64,000 nucleotides of DNA from an uncultured Lachnobacterium sp. (GCA_900546625.1 URDU01000008.1:1-64000), one strand, 5' to 3'; counted from the first letter of the stretch, positions 18,903 through 27,910 are shown. Notes: generated by a model not told the origin, from the letters alone. Made by a program: numbers and translations.

Positions 18903-20651
18903 CTACACCTCCTTTTGTTTAGTCATATCCGACTCTTTTTTAAACTGTGAATCATATATCTCTTTGTAGGTCTCGCATGTCTCAAGCAGCTTTTCATGCG
19001 GTCCGAAGCCAACCATCTGTCCGTCGTCGAGCACTATGATATTGTCCGCAAACTGGATAGATGAGGTACGCTGTGACACGATAAATATTGTCTTGTCACC
19101 ATGCATATCCTTTAATGCCGCGCGAAGGCTCGCATCTGTAGCAAAATCAAGCGCCGATGCACTGTCGTCAAGTATCAGTATGTCAGGATCCTTTACAACT
19201 GCTCTGGCAATTGTAAGACGCTGCTTCTGACCGCCTGATAGGTTCTTGCCGCCCTGCTCTATCATATAGTCAAGACCGCCCTCTTTGCCCTTTACAACCT
19301 CTGTGGCCTGTGCTATATCAAGCGCCTTCCACATTTCCTCCTCTGTGGCATCATTTTTGCCCCAGCGCAGGTTGTCAGCTATCGTTCCTGCAAAAAGCAC
19401 TGCCTTTTGCATTACGACACCGATTTTGTCGCGAAGCTGCACTGCATCGTAATCATTTATATCATTTCCCTGAATCCTTATAGTGCCCTTTGTGGCATCA
19501 TAAAACCTCGGAATGAGGTTTACAAGGCTTGATTTTCCTGAGCCTGTACCACCGATGATACCGATCGTCTGTCCCTTTTTCACTGTAAAGCTTATATCTG
19601 TGAGTGTCTCATCGGCTGCTCCCTCATAGGTCATGCAGACATGGTCAAACTCAACCTCAGGTGCACCGTCCTTTGCATCAATGAGCTTAGGATTTTTCTC
19701 AGGAAGCTTGGATGGTATGGCAAGTACATCCGCTATACGATTGCCGCATGCCACTGCCTTTGTCACCTGTACGATGAGGTTTGCAAGCTTTATCAGCTCG
19801 ACAAGTATCTGTGACATATAGTTTACAAGTGCCACAACCTCGCCCTGTGTGAGTATTCCTGCGTATACCTGCTTGCCGCCCGATACGATAACCGCGATTG
19901 TTGCAATGTTTATAATGATAAATGTAAGAGGATTGGTGAGTGCTGAGATTCTTCCTACAACCTGCTGCATATTGGTTAAAAGCTCATTGTCCCTGTTGAA
20001 GCTGTCAATCTCATCATTTTGCTTATTGAACGCTCTTATAACCCTGGTTCCCTCTAAATTCTCCCTGGTGTGCGAAAGCACTGTATCAAGAGAGCTCTGC
20101 ACCTTTTTGTAAAGCGGAAGACTTGCAACCATGACTGAGAATACCACTATTGAAAGCAGAGGTATAGTCACTACAAAAACCATTGCCGCCCTTACATTTA
20201 CGGTAAATGCCATCACCATAGCTCCAAACACAATAAATGGCGAGCGAAGGAAGAGGCGAAGCACCAGATTGGTTCCCGACTGTACCTGGTTTATATCGCT
20301 TGTCATCCTCGTAATAAGTGTCGATGTGCCCACTGTATCCATCTTTGAGAATGACAGTGACTCTATCTTTTCAAACAATATATGGCGAAGCTTTGTTGAA
20401 AAACCAACTGCCGCCTTGGCCGCAAAATACTGGGCTGTGACCGAGCTTATCAGACCGACTGCCGCAAGCAGCACCAGCACGCCTCCCATCTTCCATATAT
20501 ATGGCTTGTCCGAAGCCGAAATTCCGTTATCAATGATTGCCGCCATAACAAGCGGTACTATAAGCTCGAAGGATGCCTCGAGCAGCTTAAACAGCGGAGC
20601 ACAGATGCATTCCTTTTTGTACTCCTTCAAATACTTTAATATCTGTTTCAT
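18903..20651 (-). CDS. ABC exporter half-transporter, permease-ATPase (degenerate catalytic Glu)
   Basis: 582 residues with an N-terminal six-helix domain and a C-terminal ATPase. Motifs are Walker A GGTGSGKSS, signature LSGGQKQ, Walker B ILDDSASALD and H-loop VSQRTSS. The Walker B Glu is Asp and the H-loop His is Gln, the usual pattern of the non-hydrolysing half of heterodimeric exporters (BmrC/TM287-type). With its neighbour it should form one asymmetric transporter. A promoter lies at 20721-20749. The DtxR-type regulator gene upstream is separated by a terminator, so joint regulation is possible but not shown. Confidence 0.93.
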   Translation of the reverse strand: MKQILKYLKEYKKECICAPLFKLLEASFELIVPLVMAAIIDNGISASDKPYIWKMGGVLVLLAAVGLISSVTAQYFAAKAAVGFSTKLRHILFEKIESLSFSKMDTVGTSTLITRMTSDINQVQSGTNLVLRLFLRSPFIVFGAMVMAFTVNVRAAMVFVVTIPLLSIVVFSVMVASLPLYKKVQSSLDTVLSHTRENLEGTRVIRAFNKQNDEIDSFNRDNELLTNMQQVVGRISALTNPLTFIIINIATIAVIVSGGKQVYAGILTQGEVVALVNYMSQILVELIKLANLIVQVTKAVACGNRIADVLAIPSKLPEKNPKLIDAKDGAPEVEFDHVCMTYEGAADETLTDISFTVKKGQTIGIIGGTGSGKSSLVNLIPRFYDATKGTIRIQGNDINDYDAVQLRDKIGVVMQKAVLFAGTIADNLRWGKNDATEEEMWKALDIAQATEVVKGKEGGLDYMIEQGGKNLSGGQKQRLTIARAVVKDPDILILDDSASALDFATDASLRAALKDMHGDKTIFIVSQRTSSIQFADNIIVLDDGQMVGFGPHEKLLETCETYKEIYDSQFKKESDMTKQKEV

Positions 20652-20720
20652 CTTTTCCCCTTCCAGATTTTATGTTACCGTTTACGATTCTGTATAACAG
20701 ACAACGTTAACAGCTTCACT

Positions 20721-20749
20721 ATTATAGATTATTTTTCTCATATATACAA
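20721..20749 (-). promoter_or_regulatory. promoter of the ABC exporter pair
   Basis: Minus-strand TTGTAT (20744-20749), 17-bp spacer, TATAAT (20721-20726), about 70 bases before the first exporter gene. No GTTA-N8-TAAC palindrome like those near the DtxR-type gene is visible in this promoter. Confidence 0.7.
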
Positions 20750-20763
20750 GCAAAACGATACAC

Positions 20764-20793
20764 AAAAAGACCGGCACCCTGCGGTACCGGTCT
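20764..20793 (-). terminator. intrinsic terminator after the DtxR-type regulator
   Basis: On the minus strand AGACCGG and CCGGTCT pair (20769-20792) with additional TACC/GGTG pairing, followed by TTTTT. It separates the regulator transcript from the ABC exporter promoter. Confidence 0.85.
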
Positions 20794-20861
20794 CATCCGT
20801 CAGCTTATCTGCCACACCCAAATGTAACAAACAACTATTACATTTCATTAAAATAAATGTG

Positions 20862-21227
20862 CTAGCACTTATGTATATGCTTCTTGATTGCTTCAAAGCT
20901 CTCAGGGCTTATGACATGCTCTATACGACATGCGTCCTCTGCAGCAATCTCCTTATCTACGCCAAGCTTCTCAAGACACTCTGACAAAAGCTCATGTCTT
21001 TCGTATATCATCTCTGCTATCTGTCTTCCTGACTCTGTGAGTGTGATAAAGCCTGCATCACTTACTGTGATATTGTTCTTTTCCCTAAGGTTCTTCATGG
21101 CTATACTCACGCTGGATTTCTTAAATCCAAGCTCGTTTGCTATATCAACTGAGCGTACCACAGGAAGCTTCTTGCTGAGAATAAGTATGGTCTCTAAATA
21201 GTTTTCTGATGATTCGTTGTTTCGCAT
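20862..21227 (-). CDS. DtxR/MntR-type metal-dependent transcriptional regulator
   Basis: 121 residues. The N-terminal winged helix-turn-helix (about 1-65; ENYLETILILSKKLPVVRSV, GFKKSSVSIAMKNLREKNN) is followed by the dimerisation segment with metal-ligand residues (ERHELLSECLEKLGVDKEIA, EDACRIEHVISPESFEAI). There is no SH3-like third domain, as in the short MntR class. ATG at 21227 has a G-rich site eight bases upstream; an in-frame ATG 13 codons earlier has none. A palindrome overlaps its promoter and a similar one overlaps a plus-strand promoter 120 bp away, consistent with autoregulation. Whether the metal is iron or manganese is not decidable. Confidence 0.9.
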   Translation of the reverse strand: MRNNESSENYLETILILSKKLPVVRSVDIANELGFKKSSVSIAMKNLREKNNITVSDAGFITLTESGRQIAEMIYERHELLSECLEKLGVDKEIAAEDACRIEHVISPESFEAIKKHIHKC

Positions 21228-21269
21228 TTCGAATACCCCCGTGAGTTTATTTTCGTTCGTTTTCATTCA

Positions 21270-21306
21270 GTTATATTATTATAACATACATTTTATTGTT
21301 TGCAAA
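21270..21306 (-). promoter_or_regulatory. regulator promoter with overlapping palindrome
   Basis: The minus-strand -10 is TATAAT (21278-21283), with TTGCAA (21300-21305) at 16 bp or TTTGCA at 17 bp as the -35. A 16-bp palindrome GTTATA-TTAT-TATAAC (21270-21285) covers the -10. It shares the GTTA-N8-TAAC frame with the palindrome at 21390-21405, so it is a plausible operator for the DtxR-type protein encoded just downstream. Confidence 0.6.
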
Positions 21307-21373
21307 ACTTTTCTTTTTGATTTGTACGTGATTTATGAAAATCCGAAAAAATCACAAAAACCCGCTTTTGTTA

Positions 21374-21405
21374 TTGACTTCTAATTTATGTTAGTGTATA
21401 CTAAC
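21374..21405 (+). promoter_or_regulatory. strong plus-strand promoter with overlapping palindrome
   Basis: TTGACT (21374-21379), 17-bp spacer and TATACT (21397-21402) form a near-consensus plus-strand promoter with no protein gene downstream. The palindrome GTTAGT-GTAT-ACTAAC (21390-21405) covers the -10 box, in the same frame as the one in the regulator promoter. Confidence 0.7.
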
Positions 21406-21408
21406 TAT

Positions 21409-21513
21409 CGAATCAGAAAACAAACGTATGCATGATATATTTCTAAATCTTGTATGCCATAAATGTTTAATTATACCAGATAAGACCGGCCGATCACCGG
21501 TCTTATTTATTTT
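21409..21513 (+). ncRNA. probable small RNA next to the metal regulator
   Basis: A plus-strand transcript from the promoter at 21374-21402 would start near 21409 and stop at a strong terminator (AAGACCGG / CCGGTCTT, 21482-21504, then TTATTTATTTT), giving about 100 nt. An ATG at 21428 opens a short frame, but it has no ribosome binding site and runs through the terminator. A non-coding RNA is therefore the simpler reading. The operator-like palindrome on its promoter suggests control by the adjacent DtxR-type regulator. This is inference from signals, not from a known family. Confidence 0.5.
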
Positions 21514-21515
21514 AT
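21480..21515 (+). terminator. intrinsic terminator, stronger on plus strand
   Basis: AAGACCGG (21482-21489) pairs with CCGGTCTT (21497-21504), followed on the plus strand by ATTTATTTTAT. The minus-strand tail is T-poor, so it mainly serves the plus-strand transcript. It may also weakly end the PatB-like gene transcript that arrives from the other side. Confidence 0.8.
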
Positions 21516-21536
21516 AAAAAAGTTTAACTATTCAGC

Positions 21537-22685
21537 TTATACGAGAGCTCTCTTTAACCTTTCCAGACCTTCCATAAGCACTGACCTTGGGCATGCTATA
21601 TTTAATCGCACAAAGTACCTGCCGTTGCCTCCAAACTCGGCTCCCTCTGACAGATAAAGACCTGTTTTTTCGCGAATCATCTGCGTAAATGCCACAGAAT
21701 CATCTGTGAGTGCGCTGCAGTCAAGCCACATGAGGTATGTCGCATCGGCATCCACTATGTGTATCTGCGGCAGATTTTCTGCCACAAAGTCACATACTTT
21801 TTTGCTGTTTTCCCAGAGATATGTTCGAAGCTCCTCAAGCCACGGCTCACCCTTTGTGAACGCCGCAACTGCTGCAGTGATGGCAAATGCATTTGGCTCT
21901 GCCACCTCGTCTGTATTTAATGCTCGCCATATCTTGTGACGCAGAAGCTTATTTGGCACCATCACTGCCGCAGTCTGTAAGCCTGCCATATTAAAGCACT
22001 TGGTCGGTGCAATACAGGTGATGCTGATATCGGCGCAGTCCTCCGATGCTGCCGCAAACGGCACGTATGATTTTCCAGGTGCTGTGATGTCGCAGTGTAT
22101 CTCGTCTGAGATGACCGTCACATTGTACTTCTTGCAGAGTGCACCTATTTTCGCAAGCTCATCCTTTTTCCAGATGATACCGCACGGATTGTGAGGGTTG
22201 CAAAATATCATGAGCGAGGTCTGTGGATTGGAAAGGTCATGCTCCAGCCTTTCATAATCCACGAAATATCTGCCGTTTTCGTACCCAAGCGGGCTTTCTT
22301 GCACATTTACGCCGTTATTGAATATGGAATTAAAAAATATATTGTATACAGGTGTCATGATGAGCACATTCTCACCGGGTGTGGTGAGCTTTCGCACTGT
22401 AGATGATATGGCCGGTACGACTCCTGTGCAAAAAATCAGGCTGTCCCTTTCGATTTTAAGCCCATGGCGTCGGTCCCACCACGAAATATACGCATCATTC
22501 CACTCATCCGGAATGATGGAATAGCCAAACACTCCGTGAGAAACACGCGCTGAAATTGCATCTATTATCTGCGGTGCTGTCTTAAAATCCATATCTGCCA
22601 CCCACATCGGGAGCTCATTTTCTGCAACATCCCACTTTAGTGAGCCTGTATTTCTTCTGTCTACAACGGTGTCAAAATCATACAT
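21537..22685 (-). CDS. PatB/MalY-type PLP-dependent cystathionine beta-lyase/aminotransferase
   Basis: 382 residues of the class I/II aminotransferase fold in the MalY/PatB group. Signatures are LPMWVADMDF near the N-terminus, CNPHNPCG at 162-169, SDEIHCDI near 193, and the PLP lysine in IAPTKCFNMAGLQ (Lys229). Members cleave C-S bonds of cystathionine or cysteine, and some act as aminotransferases. It lies three bases after the DUF3737 gene and is likely co-transcribed with it. It is probably a C-S lyase, but the exact substrate is open. Confidence 0.9.
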   Translation of the reverse strand: MYDFDTVVDRRNTGSLKWDVAENELPMWVADMDFKTAPQIIDAISARVSHGVFGYSIIPDEWNDAYISWWDRRHGLKIERDSLIFCTGVVPAISSTVRKLTTPGENVLIMTPVYNIFFNSIFNNGVNVQESPLGYENGRYFVDYERLEHDLSNPQTSLMIFCNPHNPCGIIWKKDELAKIGALCKKYNVTVISDEIHCDITAPGKSYVPFAAASEDCADISITCIAPTKCFNMAGLQTAAVMVPNKLLRHKIWRALNTDEVAEPNAFAITAAVAAFTKGEPWLEELRTYLWENSKKVCDFVAENLPQIHIVDADATYLMWLDCSALTDDSVAFTQMIREKTGLYLSEGAEFGGNGRYFVRLNIACPRSVLMEGLERLKRALV

Positions 22686-22688
22686 AGA

Positions 22689-23540
22689 TTATTTTCCCTC
22701 ACATATTATCTTTGTCTTTGATGGGTCAACTCTATCCTTTTCGATAGTCAGTGTGCCAATCTCCTTAGCCCTTATCACTCCGCTTGTCGGATTCAAAACA
22801 CTGTCCACCTTACTGCAAATCTCTGCATCTACCGATGAATACTCAAAGGCAAGCGTGGTGTTTATCAGCTTGCAGTTTTTCATAACGAGATTGTCGATGT
22901 AGCAAAGCCCCTGCAAGCTCTCGATTGTACAGTTTATCAGTGTCAGATTCTTCGCGTTCCAGCCAAGGTATTCGCCTGTGATAAATGAATCATAGACCGT
23001 GACATTTTCCGTATTCCAGAAAGCGTCCTTTGAGATAAGCTTTGAATCGTGTACCTCTACATTTCTTGAGCCGTCAAACGAATAGTTGCCGACAAGCTGG
23101 AAATTCTTCATGGTAAGATTATTTGTATTCATGCCAAAATAATCTCCCTTTGCCGAAACATTCTCGATATCGACATGATCACAGTTCCAGAGTGTCTCCT
23201 GGGCATTCGGAAACGTCACATTTTTAAGCTTTAGGTTGTTGCAGCGCCTGAAGTTCTTAGGTGCCTCAACTATTGAATCTGTGACTGAGATATTGTCTGT
23301 ATACCAGACTCCCGCACGCGCCATGTCAAACCATGTACAGTCCTTTACTTCTATGTCACTGCAATACCACAGCGGATATTTCCAACGGAAAAAGCAGCCT
23401 GTCAGACTAATGCCATGGCTCTCCTTAAGAGGTGACTCTCCATCATCAAAAATTGTATCATATATATCCATGTCGTTGCTTGCAAACAGCGCTCTTTCGC
23501 CTGTCAGAAACTCCTGATGGATTTGTTTTCTTTCGCTCAT
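22689..23540 (-). CDS. DUF3737 family beta-helix protein
   Basis: 283 residues with strongly periodic short strands. About 17 to 24 residues recur with patterns such as NLTLINCTIES, NLKLKNVTF, NVTVYDSFI and NLTMKNFQL, as in a right-handed parallel beta-helix. This matches DUF3737 proteins, whose function is unknown. There is no signal peptide. A good AAGGAG precedes the ATG. It forms a two-gene unit with the PatB-like lyase, an arrangement that hints at a sugar- or sulfur-related role without proving it. Confidence 0.85.
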   Translation of the reverse strand: MSERKQIHQEFLTGERALFASNDMDIYDTIFDDGESPLKESHGISLTGCFFRWKYPLWYCSDIEVKDCTWFDMARAGVWYTDNISVTDSIVEAPKNFRRCNNLKLKNVTFPNAQETLWNCDHVDIENVSAKGDYFGMNTNNLTMKNFQLVGNYSFDGSRNVEVHDSKLISKDAFWNTENVTVYDSFITGEYLGWNAKNLTLINCTIESLQGLCYIDNLVMKNCKLINTTLAFEYSSVDAEICSKVDSVLNPTSGVIRAKEIGTLTIEKDRVDPSKTKIICEGK

Positions 23541-23591
23541 TATATATACTCCTTTTGCTCTAAGTTGTCCTAAAGTTATCTGTCATTAACT

Positions 23592-23640
23592 AAAAGAACT
23601 GCCAGGCACATAAGAATATGCAGCCCGACAGTTTTTATTA
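23592..23640 (-). terminator. terminator after lactate dehydrogenase
   Basis: AACTGTCGGGC and GCCTGGCAGTT (minus strand, 23598-23633) form an imperfect stem followed by CTTTTAG. The plus-strand side has a better T run (GTTTTTATT). It lies between the dehydrogenase stop and the DUF3737 start. Confidence 0.7.
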
Positions 23641-23701
23641 TACCCCAAACCCTACTGAATTTGTAGTATTTTATATAAGTTTAATATTAAGAACCTGATA
23701 T

Positions 23702-24673
23702 TTACAGCTCAAGCCCATCGATAATGCTCTTAAGTGCATCAGCAGACTCCTTGAGCTTTAAAGCCTCCTCACCGTTTAACTCGATCGGGATATCGCTCTC
23801 CACTCCGTTTGCTCCAACGATTGCAGGCATTGAGAGAACCACATCATCGATGCCGTACTGTCCGTGCATCATGTGTGAAACAGGAAGAATAGACTTCTCA
23901 TCGCGCATAATTACCTCGCAGATACGTCTGACAGACATTGCGATACCGTAATATGTCGCATGCTTTCTGTTGATTATCTCGTAAGCACTGTTCTTTACGT
24001 TTGCAGCGATTTCCTCTGTATTCTCCTTGTGCTTGTAGTGACCTCTCATCTCGCACATCTTGTGAAGCTCTACTCCGGAAACATTGGCTGATGACCATGC
24101 AACCACCTCACTGTCTCCATGCTCACCTACGATAAATGCATGTACGCTTCGGCTGTCCACCTCAAGGTGCTCTCCGAGCGCATACTTAAGTCTTGCACTG
24201 TCAAGCACTGTGCCCGAACCGATGACACGCTCCTCCGGAAGCCCTGAAAGCTTCTGCGCTACCTGTGTCAAAATATCTACAGGGTTTGCAACGATAAGTA
24301 AGATTCCACCGAAGTTTCTCTTTGCGATCTCCGGAATGATGCTCTTGAAGATTGCTACATTTTTATTTACCAGATCAAGCCTTGTCTCGCCTGGCTTTTG
24401 TCCCGCGCCTGCAGAAACAACAATGATAGCAGCATCTGCCACATCATCATAACCACCTGCATATATCTTCATAGGTCTGGCAAAAGGAATACCGTGGCTT
24501 ATATCCATAGCCTCTCCCTCTGCCTTATCCTTATCAGCGTCAATAAGAACTATCTCAGAAAAAAGACCGCTCTGCATAAGTGCAAAAACCGATGCCGAAC
24601 CAACGAATCCACATCCGATCATAACAGCCTTTCTTGGGTTTGTCTTAACAACTGCGCTAGTTTTATTGCTCAT
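23702..24673 (-). CDS. ldh: L-lactate dehydrogenase
   Basis: 323-residue NAD-dependent L-lactate dehydrogenase that reduces pyruvate to lactate in fermentation. The Rossmann motif is GCGFVGSA near 20-27. The mobile-loop GQKPGETR has Gln at position 92, the residue that selects lactate over malate. DSAR carries the substrate-contact Arg161, and the catalytic His185 lies in GEHGDSE. Length is normal. GAGAGGA precedes the ATG, and a promoter is at 24741-24769. It is probably monocistronic, with a terminator before DUF3737. Confidence 0.95.
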   Translation of the reverse strand: MSNKTSAVVKTNPRKAVMIGCGFVGSASVFALMQSGLFSEIVLIDADKDKAEGEAMDISHGIPFARPMKIYAGGYDDVADAAIIVVSAGAGQKPGETRLDLVNKNVAIFKSIIPEIAKRNFGGILLIVANPVDILTQVAQKLSGLPEERVIGSGTVLDSARLKYALGEHLEVDSRSVHAFIVGEHGDSEVVAWSSANVSGVELHKMCEMRGHYKHKENTEEIAANVKNSAYEIINRKHATYYGIAMSVRRICEVIMRDEKSILPVSHMMHGQYGIDDVVLSMPAIVGANGVESDIPIELNGEEALKLKESADALKSIIDGLEL

Positions 24674-24740
24674 GTTAGTTCCTCTCTTTCTAAAACTGTA
24701 ATTAAAATAGTTGCTTTTCTTTTATTTATATTATACCCGC

Positions 24741-24769
24741 ATTGTACAGATAATCCGTTGTAAAAACAA
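24741..24769 (-). promoter_or_regulatory. promoter of ldh
   Basis: Minus-strand TTGTTT (24764-24769), 17-bp spacer, TACAAT (24741-24746). A second -10-like TATAAT lies a little downstream (around 24729-24734). Upstream, TTGAT...ATCAA repeats are visible, but I see no clear Rex-type site. Confidence 0.55.
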
Positions 24770-24838
24770 CAAATTACTTGATAAAATACAATCAATAGCC
24801 CATTGTTCCTATTTTTATACAATTTTAGCTGCAGCCGC

Positions 24839-26833
24839 TTATTTTGTGCTTGAATTTCTGTACTCAAGCGGTGTCATTCCATACAGCTTCTTGAACTGTC
24901 TGTTAAAATGCTCCACATTCTGATATCCTGCCTCGATTGCGATATTCTCAACAGTTGTAATGCTGTTTCTAAGCAGTGTGCGTGCCTTTTTCATCTTGGC
25001 ATTGGTTACCAGCTCTCCGAAGGTCTTGCCTGACTTCTCCTTTATGTACTTGGAGATATAAGGCTCTGTCAGGTTGAACTGTGCAGCCATGTCTGCAAGC
25101 GATACCGTCTTGTAGTTGGCCTGGATGAAGTTGAGCATGGCGATATAGCGCTCATCCTTCACATGGCTGTCAGCCTTGGTGGCAAGGTAATGGTTTACTG
25201 CAACAACAAGTGCTCCGATTGATGCCTTGATGATATCCTCATCCACACCTGCGCCCCAGAACATCTTGCCGTCAACTGTGATACCCACGTATGCCATAGC
25301 CTTTGATGAAGAGCCGTGTGAAAGCGCATGCTCCTCGTATACGGTAAGCTCAAAGCTGATGTCAAAATACTGCTTTATTATATTGCTGACTGCATCGAGA
25401 CGGCCGTTTCCGTTGGCATCTACCTTTCTGGTGCTGTCATTGTGTAAAATAACTGCCTCTGCGAAAATGCCGTTCACCTGCTTAAAGTGACACTCCGGTA
25501 TAGTAAAATATGGATGGAAATCCACATAATTGTCTGTAAAGATGCTGTGTACCCACTCAGGTGAGAGCTCCTTGTGCTCCTCGTCAGATACCTGCTTGAC
25601 CATGTATCCGACCTGCTCCCTCATCTGCTGCGGCACATTGATACCGAAGCTCTGCTTAAGGATATAAGCCACTCCTCCCTTTCCTGACTGGCTGTTGATA
25701 CGGATAACATCAGCCTCGTATGTCCTGCCGACATCCTTTGGATCTATAGGCAGATATGGAACTGTCCACTTATCAAGCTTCTTTTCCTCTCTCCATGCCA
25801 TGCCCTTTGAGATAGCATCCTGATGAGAGCCTGAAAATGCAGAGAATACAAGGTCTCCCGCATATGGCTGTCTCTCTCCTACCTTCATTCTGGTATATGT
25901 CTCATACTTCTCCCTGATCTCAGGCAGATTTGAAAAATCAAGCTGTGGATCCACTCCGTGTGAGTAGAGATTCATGGCAAGTGTCACTATATCGACATTT
26001 CCTGTTCTCTCACCGTTTCCAAACAGTGTACCCTCTATCTCCTCAGCTCCTGCAAGCACGCCAAGCTCTGATGTGGCAACACCGCAGCCTCTGTCATTGT
26101 GAGGATGTAAGCACAGCACTACTCCGTCTCTGTACTTAAGATGCTTGTCGATATACTCTATCTGTGTGGCAAAAACATGTGGCATAGCATTCTCTACTGT
26201 GGTAGGGATATTGATAATGGCCTTGTTATCAGCCTTTGGCTGCCATACATCAAGCACTGCGTTGCACACATCAACCGCATAATCCACCTCTGTGCCCGAA
26301 AAGCTCTCCGGTGAATACTGGAAACGGAAATTACCGTCAGTCGCAGCCGCAAGGTCTCTCAGTAAGATAGCTCCGTCAACTGCAAGCTGCTTTATCTCTT
26401 CCTTTGACTTCTTGAACACCTGCTCACGCTGTGCAACAGATGTGGAATTGTACAGATGTACAACCGCTCTCGGTGCTCCCTCAAGTGCCTTGAAGGTCTT
26501 CTTGATGATATGCTCTCTGGCCTGTGTCAGCACATGTATAGTGACATCATCCGGAATCATATCCCTCTCAATAAGAGCTCTTGTGAAATTGAACTCTGTC
26601 TCAGAGGCTGCCGGGAAACCTACCTCGATTTCCTTAAAGCCTATATCTACAAGCATCTTAAAGAAGTCAAGCTTCTCCTCAAGGCTCATCGGCTCTATAA
26701 GAGCCTGGTTGCCATCACGTAAATCAACCGAACACCACAGTGGTGCTTTATCTATATAATCCTTCTTAACCCAGTCATAAGTGCATTCAGGAGGCAGAAA
26801 ATAACTGCGCTCGTATTTTTCATATCCTTTCAT
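24839..26833 (-). CDS. leuA: 2-isopropylmalate synthase fused to an AraC-type DNA-binding domain
   Basis: 664 residues. Residues about 1-430 are the alpha-isopropylmalate synthase TIM barrel and accessory regions, with LRDGNQ (39-43 region), HPHNDRG (243-249) and [10 protein letters not shown]. Residues about 430-550 are a complete LeuA allosteric/dimer domain. From about residue 556 to the end is an AraC/XylS double helix-turn-helix ([51 protein letters not shown]). The reading frame is continuous across the junction. LeuA makes the first committed leucine precursor; the added domain suggests that the enzyme itself binds DNA in response to ligand. Palindromes TGATTA-N3/4-TAATCA lie in its upstream region. 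Confidence 0.93.
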   Translation of the reverse strand: MKGYEKYERSYFLPPECTYDWVKKDYIDKAPLWCSVDLRDGNQALIEPMSLEEKLDFFKMLVDIGFKEIEVGFPAASETEFNFTRALIERDMIPDDVTIHVLTQAREHIIKKTFKALEGAPRAVVHLYNSTSVAQREQVFKKSKEEIKQLAVDGAILLRDLAAATDGNFRFQYSPESFSGTEVDYAVDVCNAVLDVWQPKADNKAIINIPTTVENAMPHVFATQIEYIDKHLKYRDGVVLCLHPHNDRGCGVATSELGVLAGAEEIEGTLFGNGERTGNVDIVTLAMNLYSHGVDPQLDFSNLPEIREKYETYTRMKVGERQPYAGDLVFSAFSGSHQDAISKGMAWREEKKLDKWTVPYLPIDPKDVGRTYEADVIRINSQSGKGGVAYILKQSFGINVPQQMREQVGYMVKQVSDEEHKELSPEWVHSIFTDNYVDFHPYFTIPECHFKQVNGIFAEAVILHNDSTRKVDANGNGRLDAVSNIIKQYFDISFELTVYEEHALSHGSSSKAMAYVGITVDGKMFWGAGVDEDIIKASIGALVVAVNHYLATKADSHVKDERYIAMLNFIQANYKTVSLADMAAQFNLTEPYISKYIKEKSGKTFGELVTNAKMKKARTLLRNSITTVENIAIEAGYQNVEHFNRQFKKLYGMTPLEYRNSSTK

Positions 26834-26893
26834 CTTAAAACCTCTTTTCGTTTGAACTGATATAATTGTAACACATAAGCGCAGTTATTGGAA

Positions 26894-26909
26894 TGATTAT
26901 ATTTAATCA
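26894..26909. promoter_or_regulatory. palindromic site upstream of the leuA-AraC fusion (site 1)
   Basis: TGATTA-TATT-TAATCA is a perfect 16-bp inverted repeat about 60 bp upstream of the start codon. It is a candidate operator for the AraC-type domain of the adjacent gene product. Confidence 0.55.
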
Positions 26910-26944
26910 CTTTAGTTGATGTAATTTAACTTTTTATAAAAATA

Positions 26945-26978
26945 TAATCAACTTTATTGATTTTGATTATTCTAATCA
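26945..26978. promoter_or_regulatory. palindromic site upstream of the leuA-AraC fusion (site 2) with extra half sites
   Basis: TGATTA-TTC-TAATCA (26964-26978) is a perfect 15-bp inverted repeat. A further TAATCA half site at 26945-26950 and a TGATTT at 26958-26963 lie beside it. Together with site 1 they form a cluster of the same 6-bp word in 85 bp of otherwise AT-rich DNA. Confidence 0.5.
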
Positions 26979-27001
26979 GAAATTCATGTCAAAATATCTG
27001 A

Positions 27002-27889
27002 CTAATCCTCTCTCTTATTGCCCCAGAAAAACAATGCAACTGTTCCGGGACCGGTGTGGCTTCCTATAGTAGTACCGATATCATTTATCTCTACCTTGCC
27101 CTTCATCTTAGGAAAAGCAGCCTCTATCAGATCAGCTACGGCCTTAGCATCCTCATAGCATGCGGAATTTGATATGTAGACCTTATCTGAATAATCGGCA
27201 CCGTCCTTGCAGAGTGCCTGCATCTTCACAAGCATCTCCTTTATCGCCCTCTTTTTGGTACGGATTTTCTCACGCACAATAAGCTTTCCCTCATTGCTCA
27301 CATTCATGAAAGGGCAGATATTCAGCACATTTCCCACGAAGCCCGCGGTCTTTGAGATACGGCCTCCCCTGATAAAAAATGTAAGGTCTGATGAGAAGAA
27401 CCAGTGATTCACCTCAAGTCTGTGCTCCATAGTCCAATTTGCCAGTGTATCGATATCCATGCCGCTATCCCTAAGGTCAGCGAGCTTATCCATCAAAAGG
27501 CCAAAGCCAGACGATGCTGCCAGCGAATCAATCACATATATCTTTCTGTCAGGATACTCCTCCTCCAAAGCCTCCTTTGCAAGCCTTGCCGAGTTGACTG
27601 TACCTGATATACCGGAGCTTAGTGCGCAGTGAAGCACATCATATCCCTCATCCAGAAACTGTCTGAAGTACTCCATGTACTCCTCCTGATTGATCTGCGA
27701 GGTCTTTGTCATGGCACCGGCTTCCATTGCCTTGTAGAAATCCGGCAGTGGCATGGACTGTCCTAAATCATCCATATACTCTTTGCCATCGAGCTCATAG
27801 TGAAAGCACGCGTACTTAATATTCCTATCAAGCATATGCTCTTTGGTAAGATCTGCTGTTGAACAGCAGCTAATCACATAATTTGACAT
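27002..27889 (-). CDS. DegV family protein
   Basis: 295 residues of the DegV fold, which binds a fatty acid; some members serve as FakB partners of fatty-acid kinase. Signatures are YVISCCSTADLT at the start, TKTSQINQEEYMEYF (TSQP-like loop), HCALSSGISGTVNSA and the C-terminal GTTIGSHTGPGTVALFFWG. The conserved Ser/His residues of the lipid head-group site are present. It starts 21 bases after the acetyltransferase stop, with AAGGAAA upstream. No FakA gene is visible nearby. Confidence 0.92.
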   Translation of the reverse strand: MSNYVISCCSTADLTKEHMLDRNIKYACFHYELDGKEYMDDLGQSMPLPDFYKAMEAGAMTKTSQINQEEYMEYFRQFLDEGYDVLHCALSSGISGTVNSARLAKEALEEEYPDRKIYVIDSLAASSGFGLLMDKLADLRDSGMDIDTLANWTMEHRLEVNHWFFSSDLTFFIRGGRISKTAGFVGNVLNICPFMNVSNEGKLIVREKIRTKKRAIKEMLVKMQALCKDGADYSDKVYISNSACYEDAKAVADLIEAAFPKMKGKVEINDIGTTIGSHTGPGTVALFFWGNKRED

Positions 27890-27910
27890 ATTATTTTCCT
27901 TTACCTTTAA

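Noticed and set aside
21428..21517. Possible 29-codon peptide within the small-RNA unit
   Set aside because: It has no ribosome binding site, and the frame passes through the terminator hairpin.
26834..27001. Leucine T-box or leader peptide before leuA
   Set aside because: No T-box specifier/terminator structure or run of leucine codons could be found; the only clear signals are the palindromes.
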